Origin: an uncultured Bacteroides sp.
GTDB lineage: Bacteria > Bacteroidota > Bacteroidia > Bacteroidales > Bacteroidaceae
Length of the DNA stretch: 64,000 bases
Reading direction: 5' to 3'
Assembly: GCF_958445495.1 (NCBI RefSeq)
Contig: NZ_CAUCSQ010000001.1
Span: 1-64,000 of the forward strand
Made by a program: the position numbers and the translations under genes. Shown one piece after another: positions 1-8,229 of the stretch (within the stretch, counting starts at the first letter, position 1; each line of letters begins with the position of its first letter). The notes under the pieces are model-generated. The model was not told where the DNA came from. It made no database searches and saw nothing but the letters and a program-made list of their open reading frames with translations.

Positions 1-283
1 TCTTCTCAATCTGCGGGTCTTGTCCCCAAACACCGACATGCTGTGCCGACATCTTCAGTTCCAAATCCGAACGTTTATAATCCATCGAAAGGCGTGCACG
101 GTTATTGATGAAAGATGTAGGAACAACTCCTTCATCCCTGGGAGTCAGCGCGCCGTTCCGATACTCCGCACGAGGTCTGATTTGCATCGACATCGTAAAT
201 TCATTCTCTTTCTCCGTGTTTTGTGTATATGCCATGCCAGGCAACAGCATCATTACCACTAACGACCCATAAATTTTTCTCAT
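1..283 (-). CDS. Outer-membrane beta-barrel protein, N-terminus only (cut by window start)
   Basis: The first 94 codons are present; the rest lies outside the window. The product begins with a clear signal peptide (MRKIYGSLVVMMLLPGMAYT) and continues with alternating polar and hydrophobic stretches such as MQIRPRAEYR and NNRARLSMDYKR, as in alginate-export or porin-type outer-membrane barrels. It starts 7 bases after the ccsA stop, so it is the fifth gene of the nrfHA-resB-ccsA operon. A porin for nitrite or a related ion would fit that place, but this is inference. The family assignment rests on a short N-terminal piece only. Confidence 0.6.
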   Translation of the reverse strand, partial: MRKIYGSLVVMMLLPGMAYTQNTEKENEFTMSMQIRPRAEYRNGALTPRDEGVVPTSFINNRARLSMDYKRSDLELKMSAQHVGVWGQDPQIEK

Positions 284-290
284 TTATATT

Positions 291-1082
291 TCAATTTAAG
301 TTATAAGTATGTACACTGATTCCTTGGGCGGAGGGAAGATAATTGATTCCGTACCAGCACATTTGCAACAAGACAAACGATACCAATAGGATAACCAATG
401 CCGGCCGCGCTTTCAACGGTTTTCCCAACCTGAAATGAACATAGGCCAGATAAGCGAACCAAGTGGCCGCCGCCCACGTTTCTTTCGGGTCCCAAGCCCA
501 ATAATGCCCCCAGGCTTCCTTTGCCCAGACAGCTCCCGTAAGCATTCCCAATGTCATGAATGCCAAACCGACATAAGTAAGATTGTCGCACAAATCCATC
601 TCTTTCCGTTCAATTTCTTTCTTCTTGAACCAAAGCAGATAGACAGCCGTCACTGCCGCCGCGCCCAACATGGCATAAGCAAACATATACACAATGACAT
701 GAGGAGCAAACCACGGGCTTTGCAGAGCCGGCATCAAGGTTTTATTGTGAATCTCCGGCTTGAAAACATTGATGCAGACAAACACCAGCGAAAGGATACA
801 ACTGAAACTAAGAATCCATTTGTACTTCCACCGCACATAGGTTATCAGCCCAGCCAACGGAAGAAAGAAAGAATACCACAGGCGGGTCTCTCCCATCGTC
901 CGCATCGGAGGCCGTTCCAACGAAACCCACATACCTGCAATGAAACTGAAAAAGACAGCCAGCCCCAGAACGGTAAATCCGCAAGCCCATCCCGGTTTTG
1001 CACCTTTCCAGGCGGCAAAAGCCCCTAAAGCCCAGCATACCAGCGCAACTATAGCAAATAGTATAAAAGATTCCCAACTCAT
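291..1082 (-). CDS. ccsA: Cytochrome c biogenesis protein CcsA/ResC-type (haem handling)
   Basis: This multi-pass inner-membrane protein carries the tryptophan-rich WWD signature WGHYWAWDPKETWA of the CcmC/CcsA haem-handling family, plus conserved His residues in its membrane segments. It works with ResB/Ccs1 to deliver haem to apocytochromes c (system II). A longer frame opens at 1178, but the ATG at 1082 overlaps the resB stop as ATGA, and the protein from there (263 residues, MSWESFILF onward) starts directly with a membrane helix. I therefore chose 1082. Its place after nrfHA indicates a role in maturing the nine c-type haems of that complex. Confidence 0.9.
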   Translation of the reverse strand: MSWESFILFAIVALVCWALGAFAAWKGAKPGWACGFTVLGLAVFFSFIAGMWVSLERPPMRTMGETRLWYSFFLPLAGLITYVRWKYKWILSFSCILSLVFVCINVFKPEIHNKTLMPALQSPWFAPHVIVYMFAYAMLGAAAVTAVYLLWFKKKEIERKEMDLCDNLTYVGLAFMTLGMLTGAVWAKEAWGHYWAWDPKETWAAATWFAYLAYVHFRLGKPLKARPALVILLVSFVLLQMCWYGINYLPSAQGISVHTYNLN

Positions 1083-2341
1083 ACCCCGTTTTCTCCTTTC
1101 CTCTTCTGTGCACTTATGAACAGGCAGAGCGCACCTGCCATCATCATGGCAATTCCCGTATAGACAACCGGCAGCCACGGATCACGTACCAATTCAAAGA
1201 CACTGATATCGCTCCATCGTCCTTTCGCCTCGTCATAACTGAGCTGATAGATTTTCCATCCCTCCACTTCCAGCGGACGGTTCACTTCAACCGTACCTTC
1301 CTCAATCATTCCTCCTTGCGTGTAAACCTTCACTTCCGATGCAAACCGTTGCGGTTCCCGCTCCGGCATCACAAGACTAGTCAGAGAATCCAGACGGATT
1401 GCCTTGTAAGGAAAGAGAAAACTACCGCAGCTTACCCATCCCTCTCTTGTTTTCCGGTTTTTCCGATTGACCGCTTTCAGGTAAACGGCATAGGTCGCTC
1501 CTATCGAATGAAATTCGGTAAACCTCAAGGTATCTTCGGAAGCTACGGAAGCAGCCATCGGAATGGATTGCCCGATAGTTAGCTGCCAGTCTTGCAAGTT
1601 GCCGCCCGACACGCCTTCCTCAAGCAATAAATGTGCCGGAGATTTTTCGGGAAGCGTCCTGCCGGTCTCATTGTCAACCAGCATCAGCTTCGGAGGATAC
1701 TCGTCGATAGTGAAATCCTCCAATTCGATAGCCAACGGAAGTTCCACCAACTGCCCTTTATCGTCGACAGCCCGCCATTCTGCATTTCCCATCCGGACAG
1801 TCATCTTCACCCTTTGCATATCGGCATTTCCTAAAGTGGCCGCTACCAATGCGACAAACAAGCCGGTATGATTAAGAAGAAAAGAAAGCCTGCCCGTTTT
1901 CAAGGAAAAACCGGTACGAAAGATTGTCAGCCCCAATACGGTAACCATCCAAAAGTAAAGTAAGACGAAAGGCCAGGAAGAGACCATCTGCGAAAATCCC
2001 AACCAGTCAGCCGGAACATGGCCGGAAGGAACCTGCCGGACAAGTCCCATCACCACAGTCACGCCGACTACCCATAAAAGAGAAGAGACGGCAGCGGAAC
2101 AATGGCTCAACCATCCGAACAAATAGATGCGCTTGCGAAAGAAGTGCATGACCGCCAATGCAATCACATACACCGCCAGCGCAATCACATTGACCGGCCG
2201 GGCAACCAGGCTCCAATTGACAGCCCCTACCGTTATTTGCAGCAACAGCCCTATTGCCAATAATCCCGCACCAATCGCCAGTCCTTCTTTATACCCCCAC
2301 GGTTTGCTCCACATATACGCCAATCCCTTATTTTTGTGCAA
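1079..2341 (-). CDS. ResB/Ccs1-like cytochrome c biogenesis protein
   Basis: The protein has about 420 residues, with several N-terminal membrane helices, a large extracytoplasmic domain in the middle, and a last helix near the C-terminus (VVYTGIAMMMAGALCLFI). This is the ResB/Ccs1 layout; the region GGMIEEGTVEVNRPLEVEGWKIYQLSYDEA matches the family's typical NxPLxxxGxxxYQ motif. Together with CcsA it forms the system II haem lyase. The start at 2341 overlaps the end of nrfA by 14 bases. An alternative ATG at 2314 (MWSKPWGYKEG) avoids the overlap and has AAGGGA upstream, so the true start is uncertain. The gene ends in an ATGA overlap with ccsA. Confidence 0.87.
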   Translation of the reverse strand: MHKNKGLAYMWSKPWGYKEGLAIGAGLLAIGLLLQITVGAVNWSLVARPVNVIALAVYVIALAVMHFFRKRIYLFGWLSHCSAAVSSLLWVVGVTVVMGLVRQVPSGHVPADWLGFSQMVSSWPFVLLYFWMVTVLGLTIFRTGFSLKTGRLSFLLNHTGLFVALVAATLGNADMQRVKMTVRMGNAEWRAVDDKGQLVELPLAIELEDFTIDEYPPKLMLVDNETGRTLPEKSPAHLLLEEGVSGGNLQDWQLTIGQSIPMAASVASEDTLRFTEFHSIGATYAVYLKAVNRKNRKTREGWVSCGSFLFPYKAIRLDSLTSLVMPEREPQRFASEVKVYTQGGMIEEGTVEVNRPLEVEGWKIYQLSYDEAKGRWSDISVFELVRDPWLPVVYTGIAMMMAGALCLFISAQKRKGENGV

Positions 2342-3809
2342 GACGGCCGTTTGCTTTCGCTTTCTCCAACCATGCCGGAACAGTGGTTTTCAGGAATTTA
2401 TCCTTCGCCGCTCTTTCAGCATCCATATCCAGACCGATATATTCCTGCGCTTTGGCTTTCGTTGAAATGTCCGGCATCGGAACTTCTCCCGTGTACCCGT
2501 TTTTCGCCAATACTTTGGACACAGCCAAACGCGCCTGCATAGCGCGGTCGAGTCCATGGGAGAGAATCCTCTGGATTTCCTGCGGCGCATGGAAAGAGCC
2601 TCCGTGAGAAGCTACTCCGAAATCCCAACGCCACTGTGCCTGACGAATCAGTGCGAGCACCTCCTTCATCTGCACTTCCGTAGCTCCTTTGTCCCAGGCA
2701 AATTTAGCTTCAATATGCGCTTTTGCCAGTTCCTGTTCCAGACGGTTACGGATTTCATTCGCTTTGTGCTGGCGCTCATACACGTTATTACGCAACGTTT
2801 CTTCACTCTCGCGATGGCAAACCTGACAGGTACGGTCAATCATGGCTAACGGGCTCTGGACATGGTGGTCGCTGAACTTCACCCCGCCCTCGCTCTTATA
2901 CGGCATGTGGCAATCGGCACAAGAGACGCCTCTTTGTCCGTGGATACCCATCCGGCAAATCTCATAATAGGGATGCTGCGCTTTCAGAATCGGCGCGCGG
3001 CTCAGTTTATGAATATAATCGTAGAAACCAGCCTCATCATAATAAGCTTCCATGTCTTCCACCGTGAAACCTTTGTCCCAAGGAAAAGTCAGGTATTTGC
3101 CGTCTCCTTTGAAATAATACTCGACATGGCATTGCGCGCACACCAAAGAACGCATTTCCTGCGGAGTAGCTTTGGTGATGTCCTTGCCTTGGCGTTGGAA
3201 AGCCTCTATCAAAGCGGGACGGCTGATATGAAGATTCATCGTCTCCGAATCATGACAATCGGAACATCCGATAGGATTCACGATTTCGGCCCCCATGGCG
3301 CCCCATTTATTGTTATAGAAAGAATCTACCCCCAACGCTTCCATCATACGGGGAACATCCGGGCTCTTGCAAGTCCAGCAAGTAGATGGTTGAGGGCCGT
3401 CAGACGGGTTTGCAGGCGCTCCGGTACGCAGAGACGCCGTAATGTCCTCAATGGCATGCATGTGTCCGCGCGGAGTGGAATAATCTTTAGCGAATGCATA
3501 TCCCGCCCATAAAATCACCATTTCAGGACGTTTCTCCAAGGCATCGACCGCTATATTTCCATTAAGTTCACTTTCGAAGTCGGTCTTCGCTGTCTCCGTC
3601 CAAGTCTGGTATTCACGGGGAAAGTCATCCTTGAACAATTCATTTCGCGCTTCGATTCCTTTGATGGCGTTTTTACGGTTATTGAAAATGCTGGCAACTT
3701 CCGCTCTCCGTTCCATCAACGCAGAAACGCATAGTCCCAAAACAAACACAACGACCATTGAGCCTCCGAACAACAGCCATCCTTGCCACGATTTTAATTT
3801 CTTTTCCAT
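2328..3809 (-). CDS. nrfA: Ammonia-forming cytochrome c nitrite reductase, catalytic subunit
   Basis: The 493-residue protein has one N-terminal membrane or signal helix and five haem motifs: the NrfA-specific CXXCK (CWTCK, 144-148) for the active-site haem, and four CXXCH (182-186, 224-228, 297-301, 328-332). The expected substrate-pocket residues are visible: Arg in LHISRPAL, Tyr after the third haem motif (CHVEYYF), and His279 in KAQHPYYE. It reduces nitrite to ammonium with six electrons on the outer face of the inner membrane. The upstream nrfH supplies electrons from menaquinol, and the downstream resB-ccsA pair matures the haems. Confidence 0.97.
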   Translation of the reverse strand: MEKKLKSWQGWLLFGGSMVVVFVLGLCVSALMERRAEVASIFNNRKNAIKGIEARNELFKDDFPREYQTWTETAKTDFESELNGNIAVDALEKRPEMVILWAGYAFAKDYSTPRGHMHAIEDITASLRTGAPANPSDGPQPSTCWTCKSPDVPRMMEALGVDSFYNNKWGAMGAEIVNPIGCSDCHDSETMNLHISRPALIEAFQRQGKDITKATPQEMRSLVCAQCHVEYYFKGDGKYLTFPWDKGFTVEDMEAYYDEAGFYDYIHKLSRAPILKAQHPYYEICRMGIHGQRGVSCADCHMPYKSEGGVKFSDHHVQSPLAMIDRTCQVCHRESEETLRNNVYERQHKANEIRNRLEQELAKAHIEAKFAWDKGATEVQMKEVLALIRQAQWRWDFGVASHGGSFHAPQEIQRILSHGLDRAMQARLAVSKVLAKNGYTGEVPMPDISTKAKAQEYIGLDMDAERAAKDKFLKTTVPAWLEKAKANGRLAQK

Positions 3810-3841
3810 TGTATATCGGTTTTATTATTTTATTACGTACT

Positions 3842-4450
3842 TCATTGCCTGTCTTTATCTTTCCGATTCACCATCTTCCGCAACCATTCGGGAACAGGAG
3901 ATTCCGGAAGAGGAACGGCAGCCCCCGGAGTACCGGAGAGAGAATTCTTTCCGCCGTGGGGAATATCCCGATGGCAATCCCAACATGCCTTCCCCTCTCC
4001 TACCTGTGACATCATATAACCAATCTTCCCCGTCTTCACAAACTCCGTATTGAGTTGCGTATGACAGCGAATGCAATTATTCATAATCACTTCGGAACTG
4101 GTTTCGTGAGCTTGAATCACCTGAGGTTCGCTCCCGGCAAGGAATGCACCCACATGTTTCATACCGTCCACACCTTTAAAAGTCCATTTCTTCACGGCAT
4201 TTTCATGCGGCACATGACAATCGTTGCAGGTGGCATTCCGAGCATGCGAACTATGAAACCAAGTTGCATAATAAGGAGTCATAATGTGGCAATTCACGCA
4301 TGCTGCCGGGTCATCCCCCAAATAAGTATGCGCCCGGAGCATGTACATAAACAATGCTCCCCCGCCCATAATAACGCCGCCAATGACGACAGCCGCTACC
4401 TTCCGTTTATAAGAAGGAAAGAGTCGATTTATTATCGGAAACTTCATCAT
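3842..4450 (-). CDS. nrfH: Cytochrome c nitrite reductase small subunit (menaquinol-oxidising tetrahaem)
   Basis: This 202-residue protein of the NapC/NirT family has one membrane anchor (about residues 17-37) followed by four CXXCH haem sites: CVNCH (51), CNDCH (75), CIRCH (126) and CWDCH (156). It passes electrons from the menaquinone pool to NrfA. It is the first gene of the operon, with 32 bases between it and nrfA. The start may be either of two adjacent Met codons (4450 or 4447). The C-terminal tail after the last haem is longer than the core of the family and rich in Pro and basic residues. Confidence 0.95.
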   Translation of the reverse strand: MMKFPIINRLFPSYKRKVAAVVIGGVIMGGGALFMYMLRAHTYLGDDPAACVNCHIMTPYYATWFHSSHARNATCNDCHVPHENAVKKWTFKGVDGMKHVGAFLAGSEPQVIQAHETSSEVIMNNCIRCHTQLNTEFVKTGKIGYMMSQVGEGKACWDCHRDIPHGGKNSLSGTPGAAVPLPESPVPEWLRKMVNRKDKDRQ

Positions 4451-4468
4451 ACGAAAAAGTATTTTTTA

Positions 4469-4476
4469 CAAAAGTA
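4469..4476 (-). promoter_or_regulatory. -7 box of the nrf operon promoter
   Basis: Read on the minus strand the bases are TACTTTTG, a full match to the Bacteroidetes -7 element TAnnTTTG, 18 bases upstream of the nrfH start. No TTTG -33 box is found 19 bases upstream; that space is taken by the palindrome at 4494-4517. This suggests the promoter needs an activator. Confidence 0.6.
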
Positions 4477-4493
4477 AAGGGTTGGAAACAAAA

Positions 4494-4517
4494 AAGGTGT
4501 AATAGATATTACACCTT
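4494..4517. promoter_or_regulatory. Perfect palindrome upstream of nrfH, probable activator site
   Basis: The arms AAGGTGTAAT and ATTACACCTT are perfect inverted repeats of 10 bases around a 4-base centre. The centre (4505.5) is about 41 bases upstream of the start point predicted from the -7 box at 4469-4476. That is the usual class II position of CRP/FNR-family activators. On the minus strand the hairpin is also followed by a T-run, so a terminator for the upstream gene is a weaker alternative. Confidence 0.55.
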
Positions 4518-4559
4518 CGGAAAGAAAAAACACTCATTGCGTAAAAAAACACATCTACC

Positions 4560-4711
4560 GTTCCGCGAATGAATGAAAACGGCAGGTTACGTGTCCGGCG
4601 GATAACCCTCGACGGGCATATTCAAATCATCCGCCGCTTTCAGCCGGAAATCACACTTACGAATCTTCCCGGCTCGGATATTCAAGAACCAATATTTTCA
4701 CTGCAAATATA
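4560..4711 (-). other. Promoter-like box followed by a hairpin; possible small RNA or gene remnant
   Basis: On the minus strand TATATTTG (4704-4711) is a full -7 match just downstream of the methyltransferase stop. The next 150 bases contain a perfect 8-base stem (CGGCGGAT and ATCCGCCG, about 4596-4636). One minus frame is open without an ATG and would end in NMPVEGYPPDT. This could be a small RNA, a decayed short gene, or the far upstream leader of nrfH. I cannot choose between these. Confidence 0.25.
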
Positions 4712-4719
4712 TAAATCCA

Positions 4720-5499
4720 TCATTTTCCTGTCTTTTTAGCTATGAAGAATACATAGCCGTAGAACTCTTTATACTTATTGTACAGTTCTTCTTCGTAATG
4801 CTGGAACTTTATCAGTTCCTCAACGTTTTTATCCCCTGCATGCCGACGGATAAAAATCTCTCTGGCTTTAGCCAAAGGAATGTAATAATTTTCCGTCCAG
4901 CAAGTCTCCGGCAGGACAAAAGTAGCCACAGGAATATAGCCGGCTTTCTGCACCTGGGCGACTTTATTCGGAATCGTATCCATCTCCGGATAAACCTCCA
5001 TCCAGAAATCCGAAATCTCCGCCGGGCGTTCCCCGGTCAACCACGCATTTTCAGAAACAGCGAGATATCCCCCTTTTTTCAAATAGCGGCGCCATTCGTT
5101 CAGCCCTCGTTCAAAACCGATATTATAAATGGCTCCCTCGCACCAAATCAAATCCAGTTCTTCTTCCTGAAAATGCAGGTCATCCATCGAACCGACAACC
5201 CCTTTCACCCTGTCCTGAAGATTCAGCTTCCCGGCATTCTCATTGAACCGGTCGATAAACCCCGGAAAGAAATCAACGCCTGTGATATGTCCCGGTGCAT
5301 GTTGCGCCAACACCATCGTCTGACCACCCGTTCCGCAACCCAGGTCGGCAATCTGGGAGCGGTCGGTGAGATTATCGACAAAACTTAACGCTTTAAGGGT
5401 TGTTTCGGGACTTCCCGGCCCCTGGCGTTCCGTATTCAAAAAGAGATTACAGATTAAATTTACATCAATTTCGCGAATCGTATTATTATCGTTATTCAT
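4720..5499 (-). CDS. Class I SAM-dependent methyltransferase
   Basis: The 259-residue protein has a Rossmann-type methyltransferase fold. Motif I is [11 protein letters not shown] (about 50-60), the acidic end of strand 2 is [10 protein letters not shown], and a GSMDDLHF loop and [14 protein letters not shown] follow as motif IV. It resembles UbiE/small-molecule methyltransferases found as single genes in Bacteroides; the substrate cannot be told. It is monocistronic or coupled to a tiny upstream frame (5499-5609), and it has a full consensus promoter about 190 bases upstream. Neighbours on either side belong to unrelated systems. Confidence 0.85.
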   Translation of the reverse strand: MNNDNNTIREIDVNLICNLFLNTERQGPGSPETTLKALSFVDNLTDRSQIADLGCGTGGQTMVLAQHAPGHITGVDFFPGFIDRFNENAGKLNLQDRVKGVVGSMDDLHFQEEELDLIWCEGAIYNIGFERGLNEWRRYLKKGGYLAVSENAWLTGERPAEISDFWMEVYPEMDTIPNKVAQVQKAGYIPVATFVLPETCWTENYYIPLAKAREIFIRRHAGDKNVEELIKFQHYEEELYNKYKEFYGYVFFIAKKTGK

Positions 5500-5609
5500 T
5501 ATCGTAATGCGTATGTCAGCTCACACATCGGAAACTGCATTTCCCGACATTGTGCGCCGGTTAAAATTAAAATTATAAAGACACGAAGAATACTCCCGGA
5601 AAGAATCAT
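5499..5609 (-). CDS. Possible 36-residue leader peptide coupled to the methyltransferase gene
   Basis: A short frame starts at 5609, has a hydrophobic stretch ([13 protein letters not shown]), and ends in TAA sharing its last base with the methyltransferase ATG (TAATG). Such overlap favours translational coupling. The frame lies inside the transcript predicted from the consensus promoter at 5695-5725. It is too short for codon-use support and may be chance. Confidence 0.3.
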   Translation of the reverse strand: MILSGSILRVFIILILTGAQCREMQFPMCELTYALR

Positions 5610-5694
5610 CCGAGAGCGAAAGAAAGGACGGCCCGCATCACAGATACAGGCTGTTTACTCCACCGAATCCGATTTACCATTTCTTGTCATGCGG

Positions 5695-5725
5695 CAAAGA
5701 TAGGTCTTTTTTATTTAACGGCAAA
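5695..5725 (-). promoter_or_regulatory. Consensus promoter for the methyltransferase gene
   Basis: On the minus strand TTTG (5725-5722) is followed after exactly 19 bases by TATCTTTG (5702-5695). Both boxes match the Bacteroidetes consensus TTTG-N19-TAnnTTTG. The leader to the methyltransferase ATG would be about 190 bases. Confidence 0.75.
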
Positions 5726-5768
5726 AAGGACGGTCAGAATCCGAAGATGAAACACGTATTTTCCGATA

Positions 5769-6830
5769 TCAGTTTTCCTGCAAGCAAAAATGAGCGAGAA
5801 GCCGTACAGCCGCATTTACATCCCTCATATCGCACATCTCCACAGGAGTATGCATATACCGGCAAGGAATACCTAACGAAACCGTCCGCACCCCTTCCCT
5901 CACAAGCTGCAAGCGCGAGATATTGGTCCCTCCCGTAGCATACTGTTTCGCCGACATCTGATAGGCAATTCCTTCGCTTTGTGCAATCTTCTCCATTTGC
6001 AGACTCAGTTCAACATCACAATCCACATGAAGCGGAATGACAACGCCACCTCCCAATTCAACTTTTCCATATTTGTTCGGAGGGCAATCAGGCACATCCG
6101 TAGCAAAATCAAGGTCAATGGTAACGGCGATATCCGGCCTGACGTTGTAGCCTGCCACGACCGCCCCCCGGCTCCCCACTTCTTCCTGCACCGTAGCCAC
6201 ACCTGTGACAGAATTGTAAACGGGTCTTTTTCCAGCCAGTAACCTCATCACTTTTACAAGGACAAACACCCCCAATTTATTATCAAGAGATTTGCCGGAA
6301 ATCCGGTTCCCGCCCAGCCATTGCCAGTCAGGCTTCACTGCGGCAACGTCACCTACGGAAATTCTTGACTTCACTTCGTCAGCTTCAAGCCCCGTATCTA
6401 CCCACAATTGGCTGAGTTCCAACGTACGTTTCCGGTCATCCGCCGTCATTAAATGAACGGGCTTCTTGCCGATTACCCCCGGAATGTGTTCTCCATTACG
6501 TGTAACGACTACAACCTGCGAACCGGGGATACACTGCTCGTCAATCCCGCCGTTACGCCTTAGATACAAATAGCCATTCTCTCCGATGTGCAATATCTGG
6601 AATCCTATTTCATCCGCATGCGCTTCAATCATTATGTTATGCCCTTTCTCCGCACCGGAAATAACTCCGTAGGCATTTCCCATGACATCAAAGAAATGCC
6701 TGTCCACATATCCCGTTACCTTTTCAAGATAATATGCGCACACCTCTTTTTCAAAACCCGAAACTCCCAATGCCTGAGACAGGGAGTCCAGCAATGCCAT
6801 ATCATCTGCCGATTCTTTATCTAAACCCAT
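5769..6830 (-). CDS. M42-family metallo-aminopeptidase in the RiPP cluster
   Basis: The protein carries the M42/M28-type co-catalytic metal ligands in order: His and Asp in EAHADEIG, Asp in SGKSLDNKLG, the Glu-Glu pair in TVQEEVGSRG, Asp in TIDLDFATD, and His in CRYMHTPVE. These enzymes remove N-terminal residues from peptides in the cytoplasm. As the last gene of the cluster, it could trim the leader or degrade the modified peptide to a small product (inference). An ATG at 6866 would overlap the upstream gene by 26 bases. I prefer 6830 (MGLDKESADD), 10 bases past that stop and close to where the family usually starts. Confidence 0.88.
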   Translation of the reverse strand: MGLDKESADDMALLDSLSQALGVSGFEKEVCAYYLEKVTGYVDRHFFDVMGNAYGVISGAEKGHNIMIEAHADEIGFQILHIGENGYLYLRRNGGIDEQCIPGSQVVVVTRNGEHIPGVIGKKPVHLMTADDRKRTLELSQLWVDTGLEADEVKSRISVGDVAAVKPDWQWLGGNRISGKSLDNKLGVFVLVKVMRLLAGKRPVYNSVTGVATVQEEVGSRGAVVAGYNVRPDIAVTIDLDFATDVPDCPPNKYGKVELGGGVVIPLHVDCDVELSLQMEKIAQSEGIAYQMSAKQYATGGTNISRLQLVREGVRTVSLGIPCRYMHTPVEMCDMRDVNAAVRLLAHFCLQEN

Positions 6831-6840
6831 ATTCAAATAA

Positions 6841-8229
6841 TTAATGCAGTTCATTGTATTTTTCAATCACACACTCTTTCAGCATTCCCGCCATTTCACA
6901 GAAACGGGGACAAATGTTATATAAATCTCCGTTTTCATTATAATTATAGACAGCGCACATATCGCAGAAATTGTGCAGGTCGCATCCTCTACATTTTGCA
7001 AAGCCATCCATACTTACTCCACGCAAATTGTCCGCAGCCTCACTTTGCCATATCCCGGACAACGTGTCCGATTCCATATTTCCCAATTTAAGGTCATTCC
7101 ATCCCGGACACGGATAAACAGTCCCGTCAGAATCGATACAGAGCGATGCGGAAAGAATGCTGCACATCGTTCGTCTTCGCGCATACTTTTTCGATAAAGC
7201 TTCCTCTAAAGACCGGGATGCAGAAATAGCTTCCACAAACATGGGATTCACGTCTATATGGAATTTCAGCATCTCCCTTGTCTGCTCCGCACTAAGCCGG
7301 GCATCGAGATTTTCACTACAGCCATTGCATTCCGCCATCATCATGAAGTCGAAATAGATATCCACCCCCAGCTCCTTGGCATAACGGTGCAGGCCGCGTA
7401 CTGTGGAGAAATTCAAATCCATGACCGGACATGAAATCATAACGGGAATATCGTGTTTTACCAGAAGTTCAAGATTACGCTTCGTTTTGGCGAACGAACC
7501 TTTACGCTGCGTTATCCTTTCATGGATATGCCCGTCTGTGGAATACAATGACACTTGCACGTTAAACACATCCAGCTCCTTTATCCTTTGAAGGTCCGTT
7601 TCTGTCAACGACAATAAGTTACTTTGAAGCAATATCATTAGATTTAACCGTTTACATTCTTCAAGGATACGGAACAAATGAGGATGCAACAGTATTTCTC
7701 CTCCCGAAAAGACAACTTTCAATCCCTCCATTTCCCGGTATTGATGAAGAATATCAATGACCTGCTCCGTTGAAAGCGCCTTGCATCTATCTTTTTTAGC
7801 ATCGGGCAAATAACAATGTATGCAACGTTCATTACAGGCATCCGTCAATTCAAACTGCAAATTGCGCAGATAAGATTTACTGTCCGGATTTGCAACTCCT
7901 ATCACAGGAAAGTCTGCAAAACGACGTTCTATCTCATTTTTATGGACATAAGAGAATTTCCGTTCCAGCCATACAGGCTCCTCTTCGATATCTATGAGCC
8001 ATGCCTCGTGCAATTGCCGCAACAACCTTGTCTTCTCTTGCCAGTCCGAAACACCGCCGCATAATTGCTCCAGTCTGTAAACCGGACCATGACCGATGTG
8101 GGAAAGCCATTTAAATTCATCTGCCGGCAATATTGCCCGCACATGGCTCACTTGATTTTCCAGATAAAAATATCCGGAATATTCCCGTACAAACGTGTAC
8201 GGATTCAGTCGAAAGCTGAAATCACTCAT
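6841..8229 (-). CDS. Radical SAM/SPASM peptide maturase
   Basis: The 462-residue protein has three parts. Residues 1-90 form a small domain that could be a peptide-recognition (PqqD/RRE-like) unit; this is only suggested by place and size. The radical SAM core has C132, C136 and C139 (CNERCIHC) and the GGE-type motif VVFSGGEILLHP. The C-terminal SPASM domain has CSILSASLCIDSDGTVYPCPG and then CRGCDLHNFCDMC, for auxiliary iron-sulfur clusters. Such enzymes make cross-links, epimers or cleavages in ribosomal peptides. Its ATG overlaps the YcaO stop (ATGA), so the two are coupled. Confidence 0.9.
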   Translation of the reverse strand: MSDFSFRLNPYTFVREYSGYFYLENQVSHVRAILPADEFKWLSHIGHGPVYRLEQLCGGVSDWQEKTRLLRQLHEAWLIDIEEEPVWLERKFSYVHKNEIERRFADFPVIGVANPDSKSYLRNLQFELTDACNERCIHCYLPDAKKDRCKALSTEQVIDILHQYREMEGLKVVFSGGEILLHPHLFRILEECKRLNLMILLQSNLLSLTETDLQRIKELDVFNVQVSLYSTDGHIHERITQRKGSFAKTKRNLELLVKHDIPVMISCPVMDLNFSTVRGLHRYAKELGVDIYFDFMMMAECNGCSENLDARLSAEQTREMLKFHIDVNPMFVEAISASRSLEEALSKKYARRRTMCSILSASLCIDSDGTVYPCPGWNDLKLGNMESDTLSGIWQSEAADNLRGVSMDGFAKCRGCDLHNFCDMCAVYNYNENGDLYNICPRFCEMAGMLKECVIEKYNELH

